Position numbers and translations under genes: made by a program
Shown: piece after piece, positions 17,643 to 28,359 of the stretch
How the letters are laid out: every line of letters starts with the position of its first letter
Position numbering within the stretch: position 1 is the stretch's first letter
The notes under the pieces: model-generated
What the model saw: only the letters and a program-made list of their open reading frames with translations
Told to the model about the DNA's origin: nothing
Database searches by the model: none
NCBI RefSeq assembly: GCF_023015985.1
Contig: NZ_JALKAO010000001.1
Span: 62,001-126,000, forward strand
Length of the DNA stretch: 64,000 nt
Direction of reading: 5' to 3'
Source: Marivita sp. S6314
GTDB lineage: Bacteria > Pseudomonadota > Alphaproteobacteria > Rhodobacterales > Rhodobacteraceae

Positions 17643-18389
17643 TCAGTCGCGACGTTCTTTCCAACGCACCATTTGCCGCAGGACCCCGTGCAGCATTTGC
17701 ACGTCCGCCCGGGTCAATGGCATGCGCGACCACATGTTGCGCAGATTGCGCTTCATACTGTCCGCCTTGGTCTCGGGGAAAAAGAACCCGGCCTCGTCAA
17801 GCCGGTCTTCATAATGCGCCGCCAGCTTTTCCGTTTCGATGGCCGTGGCCCAATCTGTGCCTGCCATCTCGGTTGTGTCCGGCACGATGTCCGACGTCTG
17901 CCGTCGCCATTCGTACCCTGTCAGCAGGACGCATTGCGCCAGGTTGAGCGAGGGAAATTCCGGATTGACCGGCACCGAAATGATGGCATTGGCCAGCGCG
18001 ATGTCGTCATTTTCCAGCCCGGCGCGTTCCGGGCCGAACAGAACCGCCACTTTTTCCCCGGCCGCGATCTTGTCGCGCGCCATTTCCATCGCGCGTTCCG
18101 GGGTGACAACGGGTTTCGTCATATCGCGCTGGCGGGCTGTCGTGGCAAAGACAAACGAACAATCCGCCACCGCGTCCACCGTGCGATCAACCAGCACCGC
18201 ATCGTCCAGCAACCGGCCCGCACCCGACGCCATGGCGACCGCCTTCTGGTTCGGCCAGCCGTCGCGCGGCGCAACCAGCCGCATCCGTTCAAGCCCGAAA
18301 TTCAGCATGGCACGCGCCGCCGCGCCGATATTCTCACCCATCTGCGGGCGGACCAGCACAAAAGCAGGTTGAGGTGTGTCGCTGGGCAT
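17643..18389 (-). CDS. trmJ: tRNA/rRNA 2'-O-methyltransferase, TrmJ type
   Basis: SPOUT-fold SAM-dependent methyltransferase of 248 residues. TrmJ methylates the 2'-hydroxyl at position 32 of tRNA. Visible family motifs are VLVRPQMGENIGAAARAMLNFG at the start, LFGPERAGLENDDIALA, and NPEFPSLNLAQCVLLTGYEW, which forms the trefoil knot. A C-terminal extension (about 165-248) is of the length expected for TrmJ. The start at 18389 avoids a long extension into the divergent gene's leader. Confidence 0.88.
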   Translation of the reverse strand: MPSDTPQPAFVLVRPQMGENIGAAARAMLNFGLERMRLVAPRDGWPNQKAVAMASGAGRLLDDAVLVDRTVDAVADCSFVFATTARQRDMTKPVVTPERAMEMARDKIAAGEKVAVLFGPERAGLENDDIALANAIISVPVNPEFPSLNLAQCVLLTGYEWRRQTSDIVPDTTEMAGTDWATAIETEKLAAHYEDRLDEAGFFFPETKADSMKRNLRNMWSRMPLTRADVQMLHGVLRQMVRWKERRD

Positions 18390-18520
18390 GGTGCCAGTCT
18401 CCGTTTTCACAGGTCGAGCGTACCTATTGCGCCATGTCTGAAAGGGCAACCCGCGCAAGCCCTTGGCGGATCGTCCCAAATCATCGTATAGGGGCTCGAC
18501 CAACCAAGAAGGGGCCGCAG

Positions 18521-19144
18521 ATGTCCGATACAGAGCAGCCGCAAATTTACCTGATCACGCCACCCGAGATCGAACTCAGCCATTTTCCGACAGACCTGTC
18601 GCGCGTGCTCGACGCTGTCGAGATCGCCTGTCTGCGCCTGTCGCTGGCGACTCGGGACGAAGACCTCATCCTGCGCGCCGCCGACGTGGTGCGCGAGGTG
18701 GCGCATCGCTTTGACGTGGCTTTGGTGATCGACACCCATGTGGTTCTGGCCCAGCGCCTGGGTCTGGACGGTGTGCATCTCACGGATGGCGCACGATCGG
18801 TGCGAATGGCGCGCAAGGAACTGGGGGCCGACGCGATTGTCGGGGCCTATTGCAGCCAATCGCGCCATGACGGGATGACCGCCGGCGAGGCAGGCGCGGA
18901 TTACGTCAGTTTTGGCCCGGTTGGGCAAACCACGCTTGGCGATGGATCGCGGGCCGAAGCTGAACTGTTTGACTGGTGGTCGCAGATGATCGAACTGCCG
19001 GTTGTCGCCGAAGGCGGCCTGAGCCTCGACACCGTGCGGGCACTGGCGCCAATGACAGATTTCTTCGGGATCGGCGAAGAGATTTGGCGCAGCGATGACC
19101 CGGTGGCCACGCTGCAAGGTCTGACGGACGCGATGGCAGGCTGA
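18521..19144 (+). CDS. thiamine phosphate synthase-like protein (ThiE/TenI superfamily)
   Basis: TIM-barrel protein of 207 residues beginning MSDTEQPQIYLITPPEIEL. The barrel signs are DGVHLTDG, GADYVSFGPVGQT and VVAEGGLS. ThiE couples the pyrimidine and thiazole moieties of thiamine, but several phosphate-binding residues of true ThiE are not obvious and no other thi gene is near. A TenI-like or unassigned role is therefore possible. Divergent from trmJ; a paired palindromic repeat follows its stop. Confidence 0.7.
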   Translation: MSDTEQPQIYLITPPEIELSHFPTDLSRVLDAVEIACLRLSLATRDEDLILRAADVVREVAHRFDVALVIDTHVVLAQRLGLDGVHLTDGARSVRMARKELGADAIVGAYCSQSRHDGMTAGEAGADYVSFGPVGQTTLGDGSRAEAELFDWWSQMIELPVVAEGGLSLDTVRALAPMTDFFGIGEEIWRSDDPVATLQGLTDAMAG

Positions 19145-19150
19145 CCGGGC

Positions 19151-19214
19151 AGGGGGCTGTCTGCCCCCTCGGCCTTCGGCCTCACCCCCGAAGGGTATTT
19201 TCAAACCAGAGAAG
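19151..19214 (+). repeat. dispersed palindromic repeat, copy 1 (plus orientation)
   Basis: A GGGGG...CCCCC stem, then a GGCCTTCGGCC hairpin, then CCCCGAAGGGTATTTTCAAA and ACCAGAGAAG. The same order recurs inverted at 19342-19397 and in related form at 32504-32554, 32666-32727 and 55904-55949. It begins 6 bases after the thiE-like stop. Confidence 0.8.
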
Positions 19215-19341
19215 CCATCATCCGGTAACCCTGCGTTAAGGTTAATGCGCCATGGTGCCGGGGCGGTACAGGCGGAGGCGCCGATGACCGTAACCGGAGA
19301 AGCCCCCTGCCTGATGCGCAGGGGGTGGACCTGTTTTTCGT

Positions 19342-19397
19342 CTTCTCTGGTTTTTTAAATACCTCGGGGGAGGCCGAAGGCCGGGGGCAGCGCCCCC
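19342..19397 (-). repeat. dispersed palindromic repeat, copy 2 (inverted partner of copy 1)
   Basis: On the minus strand it reads the GGGGGC...GCCCCC stem, GGCCTTCGGCC, CCCCGAGGTATTT and CCAGAGAAG. With copy 1 it frames a 127-base non-coding core (19215-19341). The copy ends 13 bases before the stop of the SYLF lipoprotein gene. Confidence 0.8.
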
Positions 19398-19410
19398 AAT
19401 CACAGACGGA

Positions 19411-19968
19411 TCAGGGAATGATACGTGTGTATTTCACACCTTCCAGCGTCGCCCCCAACCGCAAACCCGCCTGGCCAAAGATCACCGCAATCACGGGTGA
19501 CAAAGACGTTGTGGTTTCTGCGGCAATGGTTTCCCCGCCTTCGGGGATTGCATATTCCACGTTGGCCCCGGCCGCCCAGCCGGGTGAGCGACGGAAGCCC
19601 ATGAGCGCGTCCTCGGTCATAAAGAACAACACATGCGCATATTGCTGCGCGCCGATCTGTAACCCGGCGCTGGCTTTGGTGGTGGAGTAGTAGTCCACCG
19701 TCACGCCGTTCACGCGCAGCGCGCCACGCCCGAACGCGCCACCGATGCCAAGCCCGGCTTCGGTGACCAGCGGCATGACCAGCAGCCCGTTGGCATTCGC
19801 CGCCAGTCCCTGGGTGCCGGGGAAGCGGCGGTACATTTCGGCCAGGGTTGCATCCACGCGCGCGTCGATCCGCGCCGCGCCATTGCCACCCACGCCATTG
19901 GCGCATCCCGCCAAAAGGAAAGTGCCGCCCAGGCCAAGGGCCAGCTCGCGTCGTGTCAGAGATGTCAT
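19411..19968 (-). CDS. SYLF (Ysc84) domain lipoprotein
   Basis: A 185-residue protein with an N-terminal signal (RRELALGLGGTFLLAGC) ending in a lipobox with Cys at residue 21. The SYLF/Ysc84 lipid-binding domain follows, with LLVMPLVTEAGLGIGGAFG and YYSTTKASAGLQIGAQ. Proteins of this type bind phosphoinositides in eukaryotes; bacterial members are exported lipoproteins of unknown role. Probably anchored in the outer or inner membrane facing the periplasm. Confidence 0.85.
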   Translation of the reverse strand: MTSLTRRELALGLGGTFLLAGCANGVGGNGAARIDARVDATLAEMYRRFPGTQGLAANANGLLVMPLVTEAGLGIGGAFGRGALRVNGVTVDYYSTTKASAGLQIGAQQYAHVLFFMTEDALMGFRRSPGWAAGANVEYAIPEGGETIAAETTTSLSPVIAVIFGQAGLRLGATLEGVKYTRIIP

Positions 19969-20085
19969 CTGTCTGCTCTTTCTTTGCCGATGCCTCTAGG
20001 TCCGGCTGTCCCGCCGGTTGCCTCGCACTATAGCAATGACCGCCTGTTCTGTCACGCGGCTTGGATCACAAGTGGCTGATCTCTG

Positions 20086-21718
<1,633 letters not shown>

Positions 21719-21751
21719 CGTGGGCCGGTCTGCGGGCCACATGACCCCGCT

Positions 21752-24700
21752 ATGAGCACATCCAAGCACATCACGATGGGCGGCGCACCCGAAGGGTTCG
21801 ACGCGAAACTGGTCCTGGCCGAAGCGGAAAAAGCCGGCGGCGCGGTTTGTCACGTCGCGCGCGACGACAAACGGGCCGCCCAGATGGCCGATGCCTTGCG
21901 GATCTTCGCCCCCGACGTGCCGGTGTTCCTGTTTCCCGGTTGGGATTGCCTGCCATATGACCGGGTGTCCCCCAATCCCGATATTTCGGCCGCGCGGATG
22001 GCGACGCTGGCGGCGCTGACCCACGGGATGCCGTCAACCTATGTGTTGCTGACCACCATGAGTGCCGCGACGCAGCGGGTGCCGGCGCGTCAGGTGCTGA
22101 CAGAAGCCGCGTTCAAGGCCGGTGTGGGCAACCGCATCGACGAAGCGGCATTGCGCGCATTTCTGGTGCGCATGGGCTTCAGCCAGGCCCCCACGGTGCT
22201 GGAGCCCGGCGATTACGCCATCCGGGGCGGCATCATCGACATCTATCCGCCGGGGGATGGCGGTCCGGTGCGGCTGGACCTGTTCGGCGATGTGCTGGAC
22301 GGGGCGCGCCGGTTTGATCCGGCGACACAGCGGACGACGGAAAAGCTCGACTTTGTCGAATTGGCCCCGGTGTCCGAGGTCATTCTGGACGAGGCCGCCA
22401 TTACGCGGTTTCGCCAGAACTACCGGATTGAATTTGGTGCGGCGGGCAGTGACGATCCGCTGTACGAGGCCGTCAGTGCGGGCCGCAAACAGGCGGGGAT
22501 GGAGCATTGGCTGCCCTTCTTCCATGACACGCTGGAGACCCTGTTTGACTATCTTCCGGGTGTGACCATCACGCAGGATGATCAACTGACACCGGCGCGC
22601 CTGTCGCGGTGGGACGGGATCGTGGACCAGTACGAGACCCGCAGACATGCGCTGTCTCAGAAGGCCCGGATGGATACGGTCTATAAACCCGTGTCACCGG
22701 AACAGCTTTATCTTGATGACGACGCCTGGGTGCAGGCCCTGGGCGACCGGCGCGTGGTGCAGTTCCATCCGCTGCCACAGGCCTCCGGACCCGGCGTTGT
22801 GGATGCAGGCGGTCGGATCGGGCGCAACTTTTCGCCCGAGCGTCAGCTTGAAAATGTCAGCCTGTTTGCCGCGCTGGCCGACCATGTGCGCCAGAAAATG
22901 GCGGACGGGCCGGTGTTGATTGCGTCCTATTCCGAAGGCGCGCGGGAACGGTTGACCGGTCTGATCGAAGACGAAGGTCTGACAGAAACGATCCCGGTCA
23001 ATACGGCTGCGCGCGTAGGCAAGCATGGTCTGCACCTGACGGTCTGGCCATTGGAACACGGCTTCGAAGCGCCGTGGGGGGATCGCCGCCTGACGGTGAT
23101 TTCAGAACAGGACGTGCTGGGCGATCGCCTGATCCGCAGCCCCAAGAAACGCCGCCGCGCGGATAATTTCCTGACCGAGACCCAATCGCTCAGCCCCGGC
23201 GATCTGGTGGTGCATGTGGATCATGGCATTGGCCGCTATCTGGGGATGGAGGTCATCACTGCCGCCGGGGCCGCGCATGAATGCCTGCTTCTGGAATACG
23301 CGGAATCCTCCAAGCTGTATCTGCCGGTCGAAAACATCGAACTGCTGTCGAAATACGGTCACGAGGAAGGGCTGCTCGACAAACTGGGTGGCGGCGCGTG
23401 GCAGGCCAAGAAGGCCAAGCTGAAAGAGCGCATCCGCGAGATGGCGGACAAGCTCATTCGCGTTGCTGCCGAACGCGCGTTGCGCAAGGCCCCGGTGATG
23501 GACCCACCGCCCGGCGCGTGGGACGCGTTTTCCGCACGCTTCCCGTATCAGGAAACCGACGACCAGTTGCGCGCCATCGAAGACGTGATGACAGACATGC
23601 ATTCCGGGCAACCGATGGACCGGCTGATCTGTGGCGATGTCGGATTTGGCAAAACCGAAGTGGCAATGCGCGCGGCGTTTGTTGCGGCGATGTCCGGTGT
23701 ACAGGTGGCTGTCATTGCGCCCACCACCTTGCTGGCGCGTCAGCATTACAAAAGCTTTGCCGAACGATTCCGTGGCTTCCCGCTTGAAGTGCGTCCGCTG
23801 TCGCGCTTCGTGTCGACCAAGGATGCCAGTGCAACCAAGGACGGTCTGGCCCGTGGCACGGTGGATATCGTGGTGGGCACCCATGCCTTGCTGGCCAAGG
23901 GTATCCGGTTCCAGAACCTGGGTCTGCTCATCATCGACGAAGAACAGCATTTCGGGGTGGGCCACAAAGAGCGGCTCAAACAGTTGCGGTCGGACATCCA
24001 CGTCCTGACCCTGACCGCCACACCCATCCCGCGCACGCTGCAATTGTCGCTGTCAGGTGTGCGCGACCTGAGCATCATCGGCACGCCGCCTGTCGACCGG
24101 CTTGCGATCCGCACCTACGTGTCCGAGTTTGACGCCGTCACGATCCGCGAAGCGCTGTTGCGCGAACACTATCGCGGCGGGCAATCTTTTTACGTGGTTC
24201 CCCGCATCAGTGACCTGCCTGAGATCGAGGAATTCCTGCGCGAACAGGTGCCGGAAGTATCCTATGTCGTGGCCCATGGGCAAATGGCGGCGGGTGAATT
24301 GGACACCCGCATGAACGCCTTTTACGACGGCAAATACGATGTTCTGCTGGCGACCACGATTGTGGAATCCGGTCTTGATATCCCGACCGCCAACACGATG
24401 GTGGTGCACCGGTCCGACATGTTCGGCCTGAGCCAGCTCTATCAGATCCGGGGCCGGGTGGGCCGGTCGAAAACCCGCGCCTATGCGTATCTCACCACCA
24501 AACCACGGGCCAAGCTGACCGCTACGGCGGAAAAACGTCTGCGGGTGTTGGGCAGTCTCGACACGCTGGGGGCTGGCTTTACGCTGGCGTCGCAAGACCT
24601 TGATATCCGTGGCGCAGGCAACCTTTTGGGCGAAGAACAATCCGGCCAGATGCGCGATGTGGGGTACGAACTCTACCAATCCATGCTGGAAGAGGCGATT

Positions 24701-25234
24701 GCCAAGATCAAATCCGGGGAAATGGAGGGCCTGTCCGAAGCCGACGACCAATGGGCACCGCAGATCAATCTGGGTGTGCCGGTTCTCATTCCCGAAGATT
24801 ACGTGCCCGATCTTGACGTCCGTCTGGGTCTTTACCGTCGCCTGTCGTCACTCAGCACCAAAGTGGAATTGGAAGGCTTTGCCGCCGAACTGATCGACCG
24901 CTTCGGCAAGCTGCCGCGCGAGGTCAACACGCTTCTACTTGTGGTGCGGATCAAGGCCATGTGCAAACGCGCGGGCATTGCCAAGCTGGATGGCGGGCCG
25001 AAGGGGGCCACGATCCAGTTCCACAATGACAAGTTCGCATCGCCCGAAGGGCTGGTCGATTTCATCCGCGATCAGAAGGGCCTTGCCAAGGTCAAGGACA
25101 ACAAGATCGTGGTCAGACGCGACTGGGCGAAAGACAGCGACAAGATCAAGGGCGCCTTCGCCATCGCGCAGGATCTGGCGATCAAGGTGAAGGAAGCCAA
25201 AAAGCGCAAGGACGCGACGAAAGCCAAGGCCTGA
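21752..25234 (+). CDS. mfd: transcription-repair coupling factor Mfd
   Basis: Removes RNA polymerase stalled at DNA lesions and recruits UvrA for nucleotide excision repair. It has 1160 residues, the usual length. The N-terminal UvrB-like region includes FPGWDCLPYDRVSPNPDI. The polymerase-interacting domain begins at DLVVHVDHGIGRYLG. The RecG-type motor has Walker A GDVGFGKTE near residue 628, the box IIDEEQHFG, and motif VI QIRGRVGRSK. The lysine-rich tail ends the protein. Confidence 0.97.
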   Translation: MSTSKHITMGGAPEGFDAKLVLAEAEKAGGAVCHVARDDKRAAQMADALRIFAPDVPVFLFPGWDCLPYDRVSPNPDISAARMATLAALTHGMPSTYVLLTTMSAATQRVPARQVLTEAAFKAGVGNRIDEAALRAFLVRMGFSQAPTVLEPGDYAIRGGIIDIYPPGDGGPVRLDLFGDVLDGARRFDPATQRTTEKLDFVELAPVSEVILDEAAITRFRQNYRIEFGAAGSDDPLYEAVSAGRKQAGMEHWLPFFHDTLETLFDYLPGVTITQDDQLTPARLSRWDGIVDQYETRRHALSQKARMDTVYKPVSPEQLYLDDDAWVQALGDRRVVQFHPLPQASGPGVVDAGGRIGRNFSPERQLENVSLFAALADHVRQKMADGPVLIASYSEGARERLTGLIEDEGLTETIPVNTAARVGKHGLHLTVWPLEHGFEAPWGDRRLTVISEQDVLGDRLIRSPKKRRRADNFLTETQSLSPGDLVVHVDHGIGRYLGMEVITAAGAAHECLLLEYAESSKLYLPVENIELLSKYGHEEGLLDKLGGGAWQAKKAKLKERIREMADKLIRVAAERALRKAPVMDPPPGAWDAFSARFPYQETDDQLRAIEDVMTDMHSGQPMDRLICGDVGFGKTEVAMRAAFVAAMSGVQVAVIAPTTLLARQHYKSFAERFRGFPLEVRPLSRFVSTKDASATKDGLARGTVDIVVGTHALLAKGIRFQNLGLLIIDEEQHFGVGHKERLKQLRSDIHVLTLTATPIPRTLQLSLSGVRDLSIIGTPPVDRLAIRTYVSEFDAVTIREALLREHYRGGQSFYVVPRISDLPEIEEFLREQVPEVSYVVAHGQMAAGELDTRMNAFYDGKYDVLLATTIVESGLDIPTANTMVVHRSDMFGLSQLYQIRGRVGRSKTRAYAYLTTKPRAKLTATAEKRLRVLGSLDTLGAGFTLASQDLDIRGAGNLLGEEQSGQMRDVGYELYQSMLEEAIAKIKSGEMEGLSEADDQWAPQINLGVPVLIPEDYVPDLDVRLGLYRRLSSLSTKVELEGFAAELIDRFGKLPREVNTLLLVVRIKAMCKRAGIAKLDGGPKGATIQFHNDKFASPEGLVDFIRDQKGLAKVKDNKIVVRRDWAKDSDKIKGAFAIAQDLAIKVKEAKKRKDATKAKA

Positions 25235-25242
25235 CGGCGCTG

Positions 25243-26160
25243 TCAGGTCGGCGTTTTGCGCGGGCGCAGCGCGGGCAACTTGAGATGGGAATGCACGCGG
25301 ACTTCGTTTGACGCAGAGACCGACACGACGCGAAGATACTGCGCGCCTGCAGAGGGATCATCGGCGTGATCCTCGCTCAGACCGGCTACCACAGCCCCGT
25401 TCCGCGGCTTGCGCGCGTGGTTCGCGATCAAGGCCCGACGGGACGGGCATTGGAACGTGTTGCAGATATCGGCCCGCAAATGCCGGGGCAGGGTGCAGCC
25501 CTGCGCGCCGTGATAGACACAGCTGTTCTTGGTCGACGCCTCGGGATAGTAAGAGCGGTACATCTCAAGAATGTCATCGCGGCTTTTGGTGGGATGCGTC
25601 CAACGGATGTAATGCATCGTCTCCTCGGTCAGAAAACCGTGCCGATCCCCTCCCAGCGTGCAGCAATCGCCCTGACAGGCGATACAGGCGGCATTGTAGA
25701 CAAAGGGTTCGGGCTGTTCGTCCTTGCGGCGCGTGGCGTAGTCGGGATCCTCGTCCGGGCGCGGCAGGTCATCGGGGTCGTCTGCGGCGTCAAAGCTTTT
25801 GTCGATCACCGTCTTCAAATGAGTTTCGAACGCTATCCGGTGGGGTTCCGGCAGCGGGATGATCGGCAGATCAATGTAGGGCGCTCGCCCGGTGGCGATT
25901 GTCCGCAAGTCCGGGTGCCCGATTTCAGCGGCCGCCTGTTTGATCACCCTTTGCGTGCGGGTCTTCGCAATCGCCGCAGCCTGTGCGTCGGCATCTTCCA
26001 CCGATTTGACCAGCGCAGCCGTGTCCTGCACGCGTTTACGGGTCTGGCAGGCGGGACGGTCGCAAACCCCGTTGCGAGCCGTTGTCGTCTTGTCCAGCCG
26101 TTGATGACACATCGGACAGACCGCAGCACCGTGCGCGGCATGAAAGGGTTGGTGAACCAT
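25243..26160 (-). CDS. YkgJ-like cysteine-cluster protein with N-terminal zinc finger
   Basis: A 305-residue cytosolic protein. The N-terminus has a four-Cys knuckle (CPMC at about 16-19, then CDRPAC). The central cluster ACIACQGDCC (C-x2-C-x3-C-C) and the downstream CVYHGAQGCTLPRH and CNTFQC match the pattern of YkgJ-type putative Zn- or Fe-binding proteins. I cannot name a substrate. The start at 26160 is preferred to 26256 because the upstream stretch lies in a low-quality leader. It ends 8 bases from the mfd stop, convergent. Confidence 0.6.
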   Translation of the reverse strand: MVHQPFHAAHGAAVCPMCHQRLDKTTTARNGVCDRPACQTRKRVQDTAALVKSVEDADAQAAAIAKTRTQRVIKQAAAEIGHPDLRTIATGRAPYIDLPIIPLPEPHRIAFETHLKTVIDKSFDAADDPDDLPRPDEDPDYATRRKDEQPEPFVYNAACIACQGDCCTLGGDRHGFLTEETMHYIRWTHPTKSRDDILEMYRSYYPEASTKNSCVYHGAQGCTLPRHLRADICNTFQCPSRRALIANHARKPRNGAVVAGLSEDHADDPSAGAQYLRVVSVSASNEVRVHSHLKLPALRPRKTPT

Positions 26161-26282
26161 AGACAGGGCGCTTTCAAATAAGGCGGAACGAAAGGGGCTA
26201 TTCAAAAAGGGCAGTCGGGATATGTGCAGTCTTGCAGAAAGCGTCTTATCTGCCAATGGCGTCCTTTTCCGGCAAAACCCGT

Positions 26283-28079
26283 TCAGACGATGAACGGGTC
26301 CTCTGCCAGGCCGACAAGCTGCACGAGAAATGCGCCGGTTCCGTCGCTTGCCAGAGCCGCGTCATACCGCGCGTCTGCGGCAGACAACGCGGCGGTCAGG
26401 CTGTTGTCGCTGCCGTCAAAGAGGTTCAGGATTTCGGTGGCATGATCCGGATCGCTCAGACCCAGAGTGGCCGAATAGTAAAGCCCGATATCAATCCGCG
26501 CATCGAGAAATGCCTGATCCGCCGCTTTCTGCGCCACAAAGCCAGCGTCCGCACCATCGGGAGCCTCTGATCGCGCGCCCTCAAGAACCTTGAGCACAAA
26601 TTGCCCACGGCTGACCGCACCATTGGCCAAGGCAGTGGACCAAAACGCAAATCCGGCATCGTCCGGGGCGCGGCCCAGGGCGTTCTGGTAGACTGCGGTC
26701 ACGAACGTGGCATCCGGTCCGTCCAAAGGGAAAACCACTTGCGCCTCGTCGGATGCGGCAAACGCCTCGGCGATCTGGGGCAGGGTTCGCCCATCGGCAA
26801 ACGCGTTGGCCCAGAAGGCCAGCCCCAAGGCATCCGGTGCCCGGTCGAAGTAACTCAGATAGACCTCGGCAAGGCTGCGCAGGTCCTCGGTCGACAACGC
26901 GGTGCCGCCATCGAACTTGCCAAGGGCAAAGCCCTGACCGTCAAAATCAAGCGTTTCGATGTCGATCAGCGTGTCTGTCCCGTCAGCGCCACTGCGGTCG
27001 GTCAGGGTGATCTCGGTGTCAATCGACAAGGTGTATAGGTTTTGCGGTCCCGACAGCACCGCCAGATCTGATCCGCCCTGTCCGTCAAGGATGTCATCGC
27101 CAGCCGCGCCGGTGAAACTGTCATCGCCCTGCGTTCCGGACAGCATGTCATCGCGGTCCGATCCCGGCACCACGTTGCCCGCCAGCGCGGTCAGGTCAAA
27201 GCCAGCCGTGTCGGCAACGGCCACGACATGCGCCGCGATCACGGCATGGCCCGCGCCGGTGGGGTGGATGCCGTCAACGCTGAAATAGCTTTGATCGTCC
27301 AGAGCCGCATCATCGGCGAAGATATCGCTGGTGACATTGTCGAACCCGAACGCCTCTGGCGTGTCCTCGATCTCTTCCACCAGCGCCGCAATGTCGATGA
27401 AAAGCGCGTTTTGCCCGGGTGTGGTGTTCAAGTCGTCGACATAGGCGTCCAATCGGGTGTTGAAGCCTTCGGCGATATTGTTCCAAAGCGAGGCGATCAG
27501 TGGACTTTCCGCCGCCCGGTTGCCCAGAAACGCCCCGCCAACCGTGGGCTGCCCCAGGATCAGGAAATTCGACGCGCCTACCGCTTGCAGCGTTTCCACC
27601 GTGGTTTCGATGTTTTGAGTGATCGACGGGCCAAGATTCAGGATCTGGAACAGTTCTACGAGGTTTGCATCCGCAAACTGCAGGAAATCATTGCCACCAA
27701 TCCAGATCACGAACACATCCTGATCATCCGGGGCCGGGATATCGCCGGACGCCACCAGCGCGGCAAAACCTTCGGCCTGTTGGACGGCACCGGGCAGGGT
27801 GGGTTTGCTGTCTGAATCCGACACCGCACCGCTATGTGCAAAGTTGATCCCGTTCAGATCGGACCCGCTCAGGAATCCCTGCGCATTCGGGGCCTGGCTG
27901 ATCGACGTGGCAGCGGGCGCGACCGCCAGATCGTTGCGGATGTTTTCGTGCCAGACCAGACCGTTGGACGCGCGCCCGGCGAAAAACAGGTCAATCGGTT
28001 CGTCCTGAAGCTGTACCGCAGACGCGCCATCGTCTGACAGGCTGTCACCAAAGATATAAAGCTGACCCGTTTTGGGCAT
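26283..28079 (-). CDS. secreted SGNH/GDSL-type esterase with RTX and DUF4214 regions
   Basis: A 598-residue protein. Residues 5-290 form an SGNH hydrolase: block I GDSL with Ser13, GGND in block III, and DGIHPTGAGH with Asp269 and His272. Residues about 305-345 contain glycine-rich calcium-binding nonapeptides (GDDILDGQGGSDLAV). The C-terminal half carries DUF4214-type repeats (YLSYFDRAPDALGLAFWANA; YQNALGRAPDDAGFAFW). No Sec signal is seen, so type I secretion is likely; the transporter is not in the window. It probably cleaves an ester outside the cell. Confidence 0.85.
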   Translation of the reverse strand: MPKTGQLYIFGDSLSDDGASAVQLQDEPIDLFFAGRASNGLVWHENIRNDLAVAPAATSISQAPNAQGFLSGSDLNGINFAHSGAVSDSDSKPTLPGAVQQAEGFAALVASGDIPAPDDQDVFVIWIGGNDFLQFADANLVELFQILNLGPSITQNIETTVETLQAVGASNFLILGQPTVGGAFLGNRAAESPLIASLWNNIAEGFNTRLDAYVDDLNTTPGQNALFIDIAALVEEIEDTPEAFGFDNVTSDIFADDAALDDQSYFSVDGIHPTGAGHAVIAAHVVAVADTAGFDLTALAGNVVPGSDRDDMLSGTQGDDSFTGAAGDDILDGQGGSDLAVLSGPQNLYTLSIDTEITLTDRSGADGTDTLIDIETLDFDGQGFALGKFDGGTALSTEDLRSLAEVYLSYFDRAPDALGLAFWANAFADGRTLPQIAEAFAASDEAQVVFPLDGPDATFVTAVYQNALGRAPDDAGFAFWSTALANGAVSRGQFVLKVLEGARSEAPDGADAGFVAQKAADQAFLDARIDIGLYYSATLGLSDPDHATEILNLFDGSDNSLTAALSAADARYDAALASDGTGAFLVQLVGLAEDPFIV

Positions 28080-28204
28080 CACCGCCCCCTTGCTGGTTAC
28101 TCTGCCGCGCGCGGTCGGCGCGTTGTGACCAAGTGTAAAGACAGAACCGTCAGGCGCAATGCACCGCGTCACACAAAGCGGCATCGTCCTGAAATTGTGA
28201 AGAT

Positions 28205-28278
28205 TGGAGCGGGTAACGGGAATCGAACCCGTAACTTAAGCTTGGGAAGCTCGCGTGATACCTTTTCACCATACCCGC
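28205..28278 (-). tRNA. tRNA-Gly (anticodon CCC)
   Basis: On the minus strand, a 7-base acceptor stem GCGGGTA pairs with TACCCGC. The T arm is CGGGTTCGATTCCCG and the 3' CCA is encoded. The anticodon loop TTCCCAA gives CCC (plus-strand 28244-28246). The outermost anticodon-stem pair (27-43) looks like a C-A mismatch, with the rest intact. Length is 74 bases including CCA. Confidence 0.95.
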
Positions 28279-28359
28279 GCTAAGGCCGGGATACGCAGAG
28301 CGCACAGGCGCGTCAAGCGGTGTTGGCGGCAAAAACCGATCCGCAGATTGTTCCGGATT

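Noticed and set aside
19236-19245. TTAAGGTTAA, looked at as a CtrA box
   Set aside because: The two TTAA half sites are 2 rather than 7 bases apart and lie in the core of a dispersed repeat, not at a promoter.
19151-19397. CRISPR-like repeat spacing
   Set aside because: Only two inverted copies, not a direct repeat array, and no cas genes.
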